This document shows positions 8,856 through 17,706 of a DNA stretch of 64,000 bases, one piece after another (positions within the stretch are counted from its first letter, which is position 1; each line of letters begins with the position of its first letter). The DNA lies in contig NZ_CP023540.1 in the NCBI RefSeq assembly GCF_003692615.1, forward strand, positions 1,674,001 through 1,738,000. The letters run 5' to 3'. A program made the translations under genes and the position numbers. The DNA comes from Chryseobacterium sp. 6424 (GTDB lineage Bacteria; Bacteroidota; Bacteroidia; Flavobacteriales; Weeksellaceae). A model generated the notes under the pieces. That model was not told the origin of the DNA, made no database searches, and saw only the letters and a list, made by a program, of their open reading frames with translations.

Positions 8856-9410
8856 ATGGAATCCATCAAAATTCACGACAAGACGTTTATTCCTTACCTG
8901 CGCGATGCCGAAATACAGGAAATCGTAAAAGAAACCGCCCTGAAAATTTACGAAGATTACAAAGATGAAACACCGGTATTTATTGGGGTTTTAAATGGCG
9001 TAATCATGTTTTTTTCAGACCTGCTGAAACATTATCCCGGCCAGTGCGAAGTCGCATTCATCCAGATGAGTTCGTACGTGGGCACACAATCTACAGGGAT
9101 CGTTTACCAGAAAATGGAGCTTACCAAAGACATCAAGGACCGTCACATCATACTTGTTGAAGACATTGTAGATACCGGAAACACCGTTGAAAGTCTCTTT
9201 AAATACTTCACCGAAACCCAGCGCCCGAAATCTGTGAAATTAGCTACCTTCCTGCTAAAGCCTGATGTTTACAAAAAAGATTTCAAACTTGATTATGTCG
9301 GGAAAGAAATCCCGAACAAATTCGTGCTCGGCTATGGCTTGGATTATGATGAAATCGCCAGAAACCTGAAAGACCTTTACCAACTGGAAGAAGGCCGCAT
9401 CAACGAATAA
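8856..9410 (+). CDS. hpt: Hypoxanthine phosphoribosyltransferase
   Basis: Purine salvage enzyme converting hypoxanthine or guanine plus PRPP to IMP or GMP. The PRPP-binding motif VEDIVDTGNT is at residues 101-110, preceded by ILVE, and the loop GVLNGVIMFFSDL lies near 44-56. At 184 residues it is full length. The ATG at 8856 is chosen over an upstream in-frame TTG because the latter lies at the predicted transcription start. Adenylate kinase follows after 47 bases; in some Bacteroidetes the two are fused, but here they are separate with stop and start codons clearly visible. Confidence 0.94.
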   Translation: MESIKIHDKTFIPYLRDAEIQEIVKETALKIYEDYKDETPVFIGVLNGVIMFFSDLLKHYPGQCEVAFIQMSSYVGTQSTGIVYQKMELTKDIKDRHIILVEDIVDTGNTVESLFKYFTETQRPKSVKLATFLLKPDVYKKDFKLDYVGKEIPNKFVLGYGLDYDEIARNLKDLYQLEEGRINE

Positions 9411-9457
9411 ACATCGCAGCAGCCCTGCAAATCCTTCATAAATCTAATAAAAAATTA

Positions 9458-10039
9458 ATGATAAACATTGTACTCTTTGGCCCTCCGGGAAGTGGCAAAG
9501 GCACACAGGCACAACATTTAATTGAAAAATTCAACTTGAAACAGATCTCTACCGGCGATCTTTTCCGGTTCAATATGAAAAATGGCACCGCGCTCGGCAC
9601 ACTGGCCAAATCCTACATAGATAAAGGCGAGCTGGTGCCCGATCAAGTAACCACCGATATGCTGGTAGATGAAATAAAGAAGCCTACCGATGCTGTAGGT
9701 TTCATTTTCGATGGCTATCCGCGTACGGCCAACCAAACTGATGCGCTAGAGCAGATTGTGAAAGAAGTACTGCATGACGAGATTTCCGTATGTCTTTCTT
9801 TGGTGGTAGATGATGAAATCCTCGTGGATAGATTACTTAAAAGAGGCGAAACCAGCGGTAGGACAGATGATTCTAATGAAGAGGTCATCCGCAACAGAAT
9901 TAAAGAATATTATGCTAAAACTGCTGAAGTAGCCGAACTTTACAAGCAGCAAGGCAAATATGTAGAAGTAAACGGCGTAGGCGGAATCGAAGAAATTTCC
10001 GAAAAACTGTTCGCCGAAGTAGAAAAAATAAAAAAATAA
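9458..10039 (+). CDS. adk: Adenylate kinase
   Basis: Interconverts AMP + ATP and 2 ADP. The P-loop GPPGSGKGT is at residues 8-16, the AMP-binding ISTGDLFR at 30-37, and FDGYPRT in the AMP-binding core. The LID is the short type ([19 protein letters not shown]) without zinc-binding cysteines, matching the 193-residue length. It sits between hpt and obg, and the three probably share the promoter upstream of hpt. Confidence 0.96.
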   Translation: MINIVLFGPPGSGKGTQAQHLIEKFNLKQISTGDLFRFNMKNGTALGTLAKSYIDKGELVPDQVTTDMLVDEIKKPTDAVGFIFDGYPRTANQTDALEQIVKEVLHDEISVCLSLVVDDEILVDRLLKRGETSGRTDDSNEEVIRNRIKEYYAKTAEVAELYKQQGKYVEVNGVGGIEEISEKLFAEVEKIKK

Positions 10040-10076
10040 CTGCCGGAAACTTTCCGCAGCAAACGAAACCACAACC

Positions 10077-11060
10077 ATGTCGAATTTCGTAGATTACGTA
10101 AAAATCCATTGTAAAAGTGGTCATGGCGGTGCAGGGTCTGCACACCTTCGCCGTGAAAAATATATTCCGAAAGGTGGCCCCGACGGTGGCGACGGCGGAC
10201 GCGGTGGCCACGTGATTATGAAAGGAAACGCGCATGAATGGACGCTCCTGCCGCTTCGTTACACCCGCCACATCAAGGCGGAACGCGGCGAAAACGGTGG
10301 CAAGAACCAGCTCACAGGCGCATACGGTGCTGATGTGTACATTGAAGTCCCGGTGGGTACTATCGCCAAGAATGAAGAGGGGGAGATCATCGGTGAAATC
10401 CTTGAAGATGGCCAGGAAATCATCCTCATGCATGGTGGCAAAGGCGGTTTGGGTAACGAGCATTTTAAATCTGCCACCAACCAGACCCCGCGTTATGCAC
10501 AACCCGGCCTGCCTGGGGAAGAAGGCTTCGTGACTTTCGAGCTTAAACTTCTGGCCGATGTCGGTTTGGTAGGTTTCCCGAACGCCGGCAAATCTACTTT
10601 GCTCGCAGCAGTTTCTGCCGCAAAACCTAAAATCGCCGATTATGCGTTCACTACTTTAACACCAAATTTGGGGATTGTAGATTACCGGAATTACAAATCT
10701 TTCGTAATGGCCGATATCCCGGGGATTATCGAAGGTGCGGCAGAAGGGAAAGGTCTCGGTCACCGTTTTCTGAGACATATCGAGCGGAATTCAATTCTTT
10801 TATTCCTGATCCCGGCTGATTCTGAAGATTATTACCAGGAATTTAAGATTCTTGAAAACGAGCTGAAGGAGTTTAACCCCGAACTTTTAGATAAGGATTA
10901 CATTCTTTCAATCTCAAAATCAGACATGTTAGATGATGAACTTAAACAAGAAATAGCAGCAAAGTTCCCCGAACACCGCCAGCCAATTTTCTTTTCAGCC
11001 ATCACACAGGAAGGTTTGATGGAACTGAAAGACGCGATCTGGAAAAAACTCCACGGATAA
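10077..11060 (+). CDS. obg: Obg-family GTPase
   Basis: GTPase that binds the large ribosomal subunit and links assembly to growth state. Residues 1-158 form the glycine-rich Obg domain ([16 protein letters not shown] near 31-46). The G domain starts at about 160 with G1 GFPNAGKST (166-174) and G3 DIPGIIEG. The G4 motif is SKSD rather than NKxD, a change I recall as usual in this phylum. At 327 residues it lacks the C-terminal OCT extension. Last gene of hpt-adk-obg, starting 37 bases after adk. Confidence 0.95.
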   Translation: MSNFVDYVKIHCKSGHGGAGSAHLRREKYIPKGGPDGGDGGRGGHVIMKGNAHEWTLLPLRYTRHIKAERGENGGKNQLTGAYGADVYIEVPVGTIAKNEEGEIIGEILEDGQEIILMHGGKGGLGNEHFKSATNQTPRYAQPGLPGEEGFVTFELKLLADVGLVGFPNAGKSTLLAAVSAAKPKIADYAFTTLTPNLGIVDYRNYKSFVMADIPGIIEGAAEGKGLGHRFLRHIERNSILLFLIPADSEDYYQEFKILENELKEFNPELLDKDYILSISKSDMLDDELKQEIAAKFPEHRQPIFFSAITQEGLMELKDAIWKKLHG

Positions 11061-11189
11061 TTGATAAGGCCTGATTTTCATTCATGTCTTTTTTTTCATC
11101 TTCGTAAATGATTTAATTTTCTTATAAACCACATTCGTAGCAGCTAAGACACAAAGCTGCTCAGGTTTCAACGGTAAAATAATTTAACG

Positions 11190-11197
11190 TATATTTG
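11190..11197 (+). promoter_or_regulatory. -7 promoter element upstream of rhlE-like helicase
   Basis: TATATTTG is a perfect TAnnTTTG. Transcription is expected near 11201, leaving a leader of about 154 bases before the TTG start at 11355, much longer than the 15-30 bases inferred for most genes here. Confidence 0.68.
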
Positions 11198-11200
11198 CCT

Positions 11201-11354
11201 CATCATTCCTTCTGCTACGGAAGGATTTTTTTTGTACGGTGTCATTCTTGGTGAATCTGTTGCTGCGTTCTGCAAAACCTTTTGTTACAGACTCATTTCC
11301 GTACTTATCGAAAGAATGACGCAGCTCATTTTAATTTAACCTAAAACATTTCAT
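11201..11354 (+). promoter_or_regulatory. Structured 5' leader of the RNA helicase gene
   Basis: The leader contains several pairings readable by eye. TCCTTC (11207-11212) pairs with GAAGGA (11220-11225) and is followed by T8 (11226-11233), a terminator-like hairpin starting about 6 bases into the transcript. GTACGG (11234-11239) can pair with CCGTAC (11299-11304). GTGTCATTCTT (11239-11249) can pair over 11 positions (one G-U) with AAGAATGACGC (11312-11322). The last two pairings cross, so they are either a pseudoknot or alternatives. GCTGCGT (11262-11268) can also pair with ACGCAGC (11319-11325), competing again. This suggests a switching leader; the mechanism is inference. Confidence 0.5.
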
Positions 11355-12608
11355 TTGAAATTTACTGATTTAAAACTCATTGATCCTATCGCAAAAGCGC
11401 TTCAGGAAGAAGGATACGTGCAACCCACCCCGATCCAGGCAAAAGCCATCCCCAGTATCTTAGAAGGTCGCGACCTTTTGGGAACCGCACAAACCGGAAC
11501 AGGCAAAACGGCTGCTTTCGCCATCCCTATCTTACAGAATTTAACAGCGAAAAACATTCGCAACAACCAGATAAAAGCGCTGGTATTAACTCCGACCAGA
11601 GAATTGGCGATACAGATTGAAGAAAGTTTCAACGCGTATGGCAGACACTTGAAACTACGCAACTTGGTCATCTTCGGCGGCGTAAAACAAGGCGCACAGG
11701 AGCAGGCCTTGAAAAAAGGCGTAGATATCCTGGTGGCCACGCCGGGCAGACTGCTCGATTTCATTTCGCAAGGTCTCATTTCGCTTAAAAACCTTGACAT
11801 CTTCGTTCTTGATGAAGCCGACCGTATGCTCGACATGGGTTTTGTGCATGATGTAAAACGCATCATTAAGCTTCTTCCACCAAAAAGACAGACTTTGTTC
11901 TTTTCCGCAACTTTCCCTGATGAAATCAGCAAACTCGCAAACTCGATGCTTACGAATCCTGTGAAGGTAGAAGTGGCTCCGGTTTCCTCAACAGCGGATA
12001 CCATACAGCAGAAAGTATATTTCGTTGATAAAGAAAACAAGCTTGATCTGCTGACACATATACTTAAGAACGATATTTCAGATTCGGTATTGGTGTTTTC
12101 TCGGACCAAGCATGGTGCTGACAAGATCGCGCGAAAGCTACAGTCACAGAAGATTTCCGCAGAAGCCATCCACGGTAATAAATCCCAGAATCAAAGACAA
12201 AACGCGTTAAGTAACTTCAAATCCGGGAAGACCAGGATTTTAGTCGCTACAGATATCGCAGCACGCGGCATTGACATCGACGAACTGAAGTACGTGGTCA
12301 ACTACGAACTTTCTGACGTGTCCGAAACGTACGTTCACCGCATCGGCCGTACCGGAAGAGCCGGCGCCGATGGCAGCTCGATCTCTTTTGTAGACGGTCT
12401 GGATCTCATTAACCTCAAAAATACGGAAAAACTGATCGGAAAGAAAATTCCGGTGGAGAAGGACCACCCTTTCCACACAGATAACCTGGTGGTTGAAAAA
12501 AGAGATTCGAACAACAAGCCGTTCACACCGAGACCAAAACCGCAAACCAAGGAAAATATCGGCTACAAAAAGCCGAAGAACAAAAGCAATTTTTCGAGGA
12601 ATAAATAG
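11355..12608 (+). CDS. DEAD-box ATP-dependent RNA helicase, RhlE type
   Basis: A 417-residue helicase acting on structured RNA, in this family usually in ribosome assembly or RNA decay. Q motif TPIQAKAIP (25-33), Walker A AQTGTGKT (45-52), PTREL, DEAD (153-156), SAT and HRIGRTGRAG are all visible. The C-terminal tail (about 375-417) is basic (KPKNKSNFSRNK) and likely binds RNA. No ATG exists at the front; TTG at 11355 opens the typical MKFTDLKLI start. The long leader with competing structures suggests regulation at the RNA level, plausible for a helicase controlling its own folding-dependent expression. Confidence 0.92.
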   Translation: MKFTDLKLIDPIAKALQEEGYVQPTPIQAKAIPSILEGRDLLGTAQTGTGKTAAFAIPILQNLTAKNIRNNQIKALVLTPTRELAIQIEESFNAYGRHLKLRNLVIFGGVKQGAQEQALKKGVDILVATPGRLLDFISQGLISLKNLDIFVLDEADRMLDMGFVHDVKRIIKLLPPKRQTLFFSATFPDEISKLANSMLTNPVKVEVAPVSSTADTIQQKVYFVDKENKLDLLTHILKNDISDSVLVFSRTKHGADKIARKLQSQKISAEAIHGNKSQNQRQNALSNFKSGKTRILVATDIAARGIDIDELKYVVNYELSDVSETYVHRIGRTGRAGADGSSISFVDGLDLINLKNTEKLIGKKIPVEKDHPFHTDNLVVEKRDSNNKPFTPRPKPQTKENIGYKKPKNKSNFSRNK

Positions 12609-12625
12609 AACAACTTTCAAATAGT

Positions 12626-12656
12626 AAAATACCGCAAATAATATCTGCGGTATTTT
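12626..12656. terminator. Bidirectional terminator between rhlE-like gene and tatD
   Basis: AAAATACCGCA (12626-12636) and TGCGGTATTTT (12646-12656) form a perfect 11-bp stem with a 9-base loop, followed by T's on the plus strand and A's before it. It serves the two convergent genes. Confidence 0.9.
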
Positions 12657-13418
12657 TTATGTAAAGATTCGATTGGCGTTTTCCGAGGTAATCCGATCTA
12701 TTTCCGAAAAATCAACTTTATAAATATCAACCAGTTTACCGGCCACAAGCTCCAGGTACGAACTCTCGTTGCGTTTACCGCGGTGCGGAGCCGGCGCCAG
12801 GTAAGGCGAATCGGTTTCCAGCACTATTTTATCTAAAGGAATTTCGTGCAGAAACTGATCGATCTTTCCATTTTTAAAGGTAATGACTCCGCCGATGCCT
12901 AAAATAAAATTCAGGTCGATGGCATGTTTTGCCTGCGCCAGATTTCCGGAGAAACAATGGAAAATCCCACGCAGTTTGGGGTGTTTTTTCCTTTCTAACA
13001 CTTCAAAAACTTCATCAAAACTCTCGCGGGTATGAATCACGATTGGCAAATCTCTTTCAATTGCCCAGTCAATCTGCTGCTCGAAAGCTTTTACCTGAAT
13101 GTCCAACGTGGTTTTGTCCCAATATAAGTCGATACCTATTTCGCCAATGGCCGCAAAATGCCTTTGATTGAGATAATGCTCAACGATCTGGAGTTCAGCC
13201 TCCCAATTTTCGGGTTTTACATAACACGGATGCAGGCCCATCATCGAAATAATCTGCTCAGGATACTGGTTTTCTAAATTCAGCATTTTCTCGTGTGTCT
13301 CAGCATCAATTGCCGGAAGATAGAATTTTGTTACGCCTTTTGAAATGGCTCTTTCAATCATCTCATTCCGATCATGGTCGAATTCTTCAGAATATAAATG
13401 CGTATGCGTGTCAATCAT
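12657..13418 (-). CDS. tatD: TatD-family metal-dependent hydrolase
   Basis: A TIM-barrel nuclease/deoxyribonuclease family protein of 253 residues. Metal ligands are recognisable: DTHTH (residues 3-7), GEIGIDLYWDKT, PIVIHTRESF, GIFHCFSG and LETDSPYLAPAPHRGKRN. Length and motif order are normal. Its stop codon lies at the edge of the shared terminator with the helicase gene. Precise substrate in vivo is uncertain for the whole family. Confidence 0.93.
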   Translation of the reverse strand: MIDTHTHLYSEEFDHDRNEMIERAISKGVTKFYLPAIDAETHEKMLNLENQYPEQIISMMGLHPCYVKPENWEAELQIVEHYLNQRHFAAIGEIGIDLYWDKTTLDIQVKAFEQQIDWAIERDLPIVIHTRESFDEVFEVLERKKHPKLRGIFHCFSGNLAQAKHAIDLNFILGIGGVITFKNGKIDQFLHEIPLDKIVLETDSPYLAPAPHRGKRNESSYLELVAGKLVDIYKVDFSEIDRITSENANRIFT

Positions 13419-13552
13419 AGATTAGTTGTGAATAACAGTTTTAGGCGGCTAATGAGGCTTGCCATCATCTTAGGAATCTGTGTAATGAAAGTCGGCGTAG
13501 GTTTTTAATGCTTTTTACAATTTAGTTCAGCCGCTGAATACAGCATTGCTGG

Positions 13553-14512
13553 TTACGGATTAATGAATATTTTATGCTTCACTTTTGCCTGTTGGTGGGC
13601 AATCCTATTGTTCAGCGCGTTGCGGAACTCTTCATATTTCGGATGTTGAGCATCAGTAGGACGATGTTGGAGTGCCTGCGAAATCTTAAAATTTTCTTCT
13701 ACAAAATCCATTGTTTCATCAGCAAAATAAGCACTACCGAACTTTTCCCAGATGTACTGTATGGCTTGGTGGTTGGGATGGATCATGTCTTCTTTGTAAA
13801 AGCGGTAATCGCGCAAATCATCCATCATCAGTTCATAAACGGGCAGATAATGGCAACCATCAAATTGCGGTAAAATTTCGTGCAGCGCGGTGATCAGTTT
13901 TGCTTTGCTGAGGTTGTTCTCGCTCATCCCGTCTTTCGTATGGCGAACCGGCGATATCGTAAAAAGAATCTGTACGTGGCTTTCACAAATATCTTTTAGC
14001 AACGTTACGGTTTCATAAATGGCATCGGTAAGCTCCAAATGGGTAAGCATCCTTTTCCTGAAATGTTTGCCCGGGATTTTATGACAGTTCGCGACCAGTT
14101 TGTTTTTCGGTAGAAATTCATAAATAAATGAAGTCCCATAGGTCACAATAACCCAACCTGTCTCCTGTAGAAAACGGTTGCCTTCTTCTACCGCAGTATT
14201 GATTTTTTCGAGTGTCTGATGTACAAAACGCGAATTGAAACTGCTGTGATGATCCAGCGAAATAACCTCATCGTTATATTTTATGAGATCTTCTTCGGTA
14301 TAAAATGCCGACGCATGCAATTTTTTAAGCGCTTTATTGATGGAATACGGATTGAAAACGGTCCCAAAAGGATTGTTTAGAGTCTGTATCTGGCCGGTTT
14401 GCAGCAACCTAGCGATTTCGGAGGCAAAACAAGAGCCTATCGTAAATAAGCGGTCATCCGCAGCGATTTTCTGCGGACTATCAGGAATCTGTACTTCAGT
14501 GCGAAATTTCAT
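13553..14512 (-). CDS. GSCFA domain-containing protein
   Basis: A 319-residue protein named after its GSCFA motif, seen here at residues 26-30. The family is SGNH-hydrolase related; further blocks consistent with that fold are VTYGTSF, TISPVRHTKDG and the late DMIHPNHQAIQYIWEKF containing an Asp and His suited to a catalytic dyad. It has no signal peptide. The 134 bases between it and tatD hold nothing recognisable. Function is not known experimentally to me; an esterase or acyl hydrolase role is inference. Confidence 0.88.
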   Translation of the reverse strand: MKFRTEVQIPDSPQKIAADDRLFTIGSCFASEIARLLQTGQIQTLNNPFGTVFNPYSINKALKKLHASAFYTEEDLIKYNDEVISLDHHSSFNSRFVHQTLEKINTAVEEGNRFLQETGWVIVTYGTSFIYEFLPKNKLVANCHKIPGKHFRKRMLTHLELTDAIYETVTLLKDICESHVQILFTISPVRHTKDGMSENNLSKAKLITALHEILPQFDGCHYLPVYELMMDDLRDYRFYKEDMIHPNHQAIQYIWEKFGSAYFADETMDFVEENFKISQALQHRPTDAQHPKYEEFRNALNNRIAHQQAKVKHKIFINP

Positions 14513-14558
14513 AAGCCATAAATGGTGATTTCAGGTCACCTTTAGATTGAATTTCAGT

Positions 14559-15530
14559 TTAGCTTTCTCTTCTTAAAAGATAGTTTGCCAGTTCTATGAA
14601 CGGTTTCTTTTTCTCATCCGGTACATTGATTTGGTTCAAGTAGCCTTGGGCAATTTCATTGTATTTCTGGATCAGCATCAGGGTTTTTTCATCCACTTTT
14701 GTTCTGCGGAAGATTTTTTCCACGCTGTACACTTTATCAACGTTGTCTGTCTTCTTAGCGTACCAGTAGTCCAGCTCTTTTTGTTCCTCTTCAGTGCCAT
14801 GTTCTTTGGCGAGCAGGTAAAGAACGGTCTTTTTATTTTCATAGATATCCCCGGCGTGCTTTTTACCAAATTGCTCTTGGTCACCAAAAACATCCAGATA
14901 ATCATCCATAATCTGGAACGCAATGCCAACATTCTTCCCAAAGTTGAACGCCGCTTTGGCATCTTTAAAATCAGCACCTGCTATTAATGCGCCAATCTCA
15001 AACGAAGAAGCACTTAAAACGCCTGTTTTATAGGTAATCATACGGATGTAATCATTAAACGTAACATCACCCTGCGTCTCGAAATTGATGTCGTATTGCT
15101 GTCCTTCGCACAGAAGTAAGCCAGTATGCGTGAAGACACGTACGCAGGCCTTGAAAAGTTCGGGCTCCAGGTCTTCAAAGAACTTATACGATTTCATCAG
15201 CAGGGCGTCGCCTGACAGGATACCGGTATTGATGCCGTGCAGCGTATGTATTGTCGGGACATTTCGGCGCAGCGGAGCCTCATCCATAATATCATCATGG
15301 ATTAGGGTGAAATTATGGAAGAATTCAATCGCGAGCGCAGGTTTAATGGCCTTTTTCATATCACCACCGAACAGGTCATTGGCCATGAGTACCATAATGG
15401 GCCTCAGCCTTTTGCCACCATGCGAAATAATATAATTCATGGGATCATACAATTCGGTAGGTTTGTCCTTAAAGGCATATTTCTCAATAGCTTTCGATAC
15501 GATTTCCTGATATTCTTCTAAAAACTGCAT
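14559..15530 (-). CDS. Polyprenyl synthetase (trans-prenyl diphosphate synthase)
   Basis: Chain-elongating prenyltransferase of 323 residues making a polyprenyl diphosphate for quinones or related lipids. The first aspartate-rich motif is DDIMDEAP (79-86) and the second is DDYLD (209-213); GGKRLRP at 38-44 binds isopentenyl diphosphate. The FARM is preceded by FHNFTLIHDD. Product chain length cannot be read with confidence from sequence alone. The gene is separated from the phosphate transporter by a terminator and about 160 bases of AT-rich sequence. Confidence 0.93.
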   Translation of the reverse strand: MQFLEEYQEIVSKAIEKYAFKDKPTELYDPMNYIISHGGKRLRPIMVLMANDLFGGDMKKAIKPALAIEFFHNFTLIHDDIMDEAPLRRNVPTIHTLHGINTGILSGDALLMKSYKFFEDLEPELFKACVRVFTHTGLLLCEGQQYDINFETQGDVTFNDYIRMITYKTGVLSASSFEIGALIAGADFKDAKAAFNFGKNVGIAFQIMDDYLDVFGDQEQFGKKHAGDIYENKKTVLYLLAKEHGTEEEQKELDYWYAKKTDNVDKVYSVEKIFRRTKVDEKTLMLIQKYNEIAQGYLNQINVPDEKKKPFIELANYLLRRES

Positions 15531-15691
15531 AAGATTTCTTGTTTATGGCAAAAATAGGGATTTTAAAAGGAAGTTGAAGCACAAATATGGCTCCGTAAAG
15601 TAAAGGGTATAACTGTGAATTTTATAATGAAATTTTTGCGATGCTAACCAAGCGTTTGCCAAATGATACACAATACTTTTATTAAACTAAA

Positions 15692-15713
15692 AAAACCACC
15701 CGAAGGTGGTTTT
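15692..15713 (-). terminator. Terminator of the DUF47-pit operon
   Basis: AAAACCACC (15692-15700), loop CGAA, GGTGGTTTT (15705-15713): a 9-bp stem with tetraloop. On the minus strand it ends in a T run, beyond the transporter stop at 15736. Confidence 0.88.
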
Positions 15714-15735
15714 AATATCATCATTTCTAAAATTT

Positions 15736-16881
15736 CTACTTCACAAAAATTACAACTAAATAGGTAATTCCTGCAACAATCGCAGAGATTGGGATGGTAA
15801 GAATCCAGGCCCATAGCAAACTTACTGTGATCCCCCAACGTACGGCGGATACCCGTTTTGTAAGTCCTACCCCAATGATAGCACCGGTAATGGTGTGGGT
15901 TGTAGAAACCGGAATCCCCAGATGATCGGTAATAAACAAAGTCGCGGCACCAGCGGTTTCTGCGCTCACGCCTTCCAGTGGGGTTACTTTTGTAATCTTA
16001 GTACCCATCGTTTTTACGATCTTCCAGCCACCGCTCATGGTTCCCAAACCTATCGCCAAGAATGAAACAAAAGGTACCCACATATAATCTGTAGTAAAAT
16101 GCGCAAATCTGTCCGCAGAGTCCATCATCGCATACGGATCGTTACCGCCAATCATGCTCACGTGATAGTAAATTACTGCCGCTCCTATGATACCCATTAC
16201 CTTCTGCGCGTCATTCAACCCATGTCCTAAGCTAAACAGTGCTGAAGATACCAACTGCCATTTCTTAAAGTGCTGATCGGCTTTTCTCGGATTGCTGTTT
16301 TTAGCAAAATAAACGATGATAAGGGTGATAACGATGGACACCAGCATCCCAATGAATGGCGCCATGAATATAAACAGGAAGATCGGTATTACTTTCTCGT
16401 ATTTCACCACATTTTGTGTAAGGACTTCCTGCAAGGCAAGTTTCATCTGAGTCCAGAAACCAAGATCTGGGTGAGCCAGCACTACTTGTTGATAATCCAT
16501 CACCAGCGCGTGCATCAGCGCGGCACCCAAGAAGCCACCAATAAGCGTATGGGAAGAGGATGAAGGGATACCAAACCACCAGGTAAGTAAATTCCAGAAA
16601 ATAGCGGCGATAAGGCCGGAAAAAATAACTTCGAGGTTGATAAAATCTTCATTAACCGTTTTGGCAATGGTATTTCCGATTTTAAATTCACCGATAATGT
16701 ACATGGCCACAAAAAACGCGGCAAAGTTCCAAACCGCTGCCCACAGCACTGCCTGAAACGGCGAAAGCACCTTAGTGGAAACAATGGTTGCAATGGAGTT
16801 TGCAGCATCATGAAACCCGTTTATGTAATCAAATATTAACGCAAGCGCAATAATGATTATGAGTAATATTGGTAATTCCAT
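15736..16881 (-). CDS. pit: Inorganic phosphate transporter, Pit family
   Basis: A 381-residue inner-membrane phosphate (metal-phosphate/H+) symporter. Both halves of the internally repeated PHO-4 signature are visible: DYINGFHDAANSIATIV near residues 18-34 and GHGLNDAQKVMG in the second half. About ten hydrophobic segments are apparent, with a cytoplasmic loop in the middle (ARKADQHFKKWQ-type). The DUF47 partner gene starts the operon 22 bases upstream, the standard arrangement for Pit systems in which the PhoU-like protein modulates uptake. Confidence 0.95.
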   Translation of the reverse strand: MELPILLIIIIALALIFDYINGFHDAANSIATIVSTKVLSPFQAVLWAAVWNFAAFFVAMYIIGEFKIGNTIAKTVNEDFINLEVIFSGLIAAIFWNLLTWWFGIPSSSSHTLIGGFLGAALMHALVMDYQQVVLAHPDLGFWTQMKLALQEVLTQNVVKYEKVIPIFLFIFMAPFIGMLVSIVITLIIVYFAKNSNPRKADQHFKKWQLVSSALFSLGHGLNDAQKVMGIIGAAVIYYHVSMIGGNDPYAMMDSADRFAHFTTDYMWVPFVSFLAIGLGTMSGGWKIVKTMGTKITKVTPLEGVSAETAGAATLFITDHLGIPVSTTHTITGAIIGVGLTKRVSAVRWGITVSLLWAWILTIPISAIVAGITYLVVIFVK

Positions 16882-16903
16882 TCTGAATATTTAATATTAG
16901 CGG

Positions 16904-17542
16904 TTACGCATACTTGATGACGATACTGTCCATCGTGTTGGCAACATCCTCCGCTTTGTCAGTTACAATTTCCAGATATTCAAGAACAGATTTTATTTTA
17001 ATGATGTTGATGGCATCATTGGTTTCAAAAAGCTTCACCGTAGCCTGGCTCAAAACATCATCAGCGATATTTTCATAAGAGTTTATCTTGATGCAAGATT
17101 CCTTCACCGCTTTCCCGTTTTTAAAATCTTTAAGGTTTGCCATGGCCGACTGAATTTCCAGGCAAGATTTGTAGATCAATAGCGTAAATTCGGTATAAGC
17201 AGGGTCCAGAGGCGTTTTGTACAGATAAATATATTTTGCAGATGCATACATATAATCCGCAATATCATCAAGCCCGCTGGCAAGATGGCTGATGTCTTCA
17301 CGATCGAACGGGGTAATGAAGTTTTCGCCCAACTGTACGAAGATTTCATGCGTAAGGTCATCAAGCTTGTGCTCGTAATCACTCATGTTTGTCAGCATGG
17401 TATCATCATTAATGTCAAAATCAAGCAGTCCCTCGTGGAACTCTTTAGACATTTCCACAAGCGTTTCCGCTACTTTTTCAAACAATACAAAGAACACTTT
17501 GTCCTTGGGCTGGAAGGCTTTAAAAATATTACCGATTCCCAT
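16904..17542 (-). CDS. DUF47 / PhoU-like regulator of phosphate transport
   Basis: A 212-residue all-helical protein of the DUF47 (YkaA-type) family, related to PhoU. It begins MGIGNIFKAFQPKDKVFF, the family hallmark, and has the acidic helical pattern with FDREDISHLASGLDDIADYMYASAKYI in the middle, where PhoU proteins bind metal. No membrane segment. It is directly upstream of the Pit transporter and presumably regulates it; that role is from family knowledge rather than shown here. Confidence 0.94.
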   Translation of the reverse strand: MGIGNIFKAFQPKDKVFFVLFEKVAETLVEMSKEFHEGLLDFDINDDTMLTNMSDYEHKLDDLTHEIFVQLGENFITPFDREDISHLASGLDDIADYMYASAKYIYLYKTPLDPAYTEFTLLIYKSCLEIQSAMANLKDFKNGKAVKESCIKINSYENIADDVLSQATVKLFETNDAINIIKIKSVLEYLEIVTDKAEDVANTMDSIVIKYA

Positions 17543-17653
17543 AATTTTTTAATTTAAATTTCTGGTGCAAATTTCTGAAATAGGTCCTAAAGTATCAGGA
17601 TTTAATATTAAGTTTTATTAACATTGCGTAAAACATTTCCCCAAAAAACAAAA

Positions 17654-17680
17654 AATCAGTCCTTGTAATAAGAACTGATT
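17654..17680 (-). terminator. Terminator of the second DEAD-box helicase gene
   Basis: AATCAGT (17654-17660) pairs with ACTGATT (17674-17680), extended inward by CTT/AAG after one mismatch. The minus strand then runs into T-rich sequence. It lies just past the stop at 17707. Confidence 0.75.
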
Positions 17681-17706
17681 CGTATCTTTCCTAAAAAGGC
17701 AATGGT

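Noticed and set aside
9915..10502. Open frame of 195 codons on the minus strand opposite obg
   Set aside because: It lies antisense to a clear GTPase gene, has no family features and a cysteine/phenylalanine-rich composition typical of an antisense shadow.
11402..12169. Open frame of 255 codons antisense to the rhlE-like gene
   Set aside because: Serine/cysteine-rich shadow of a strongly coding helicase; no start signal or domain.
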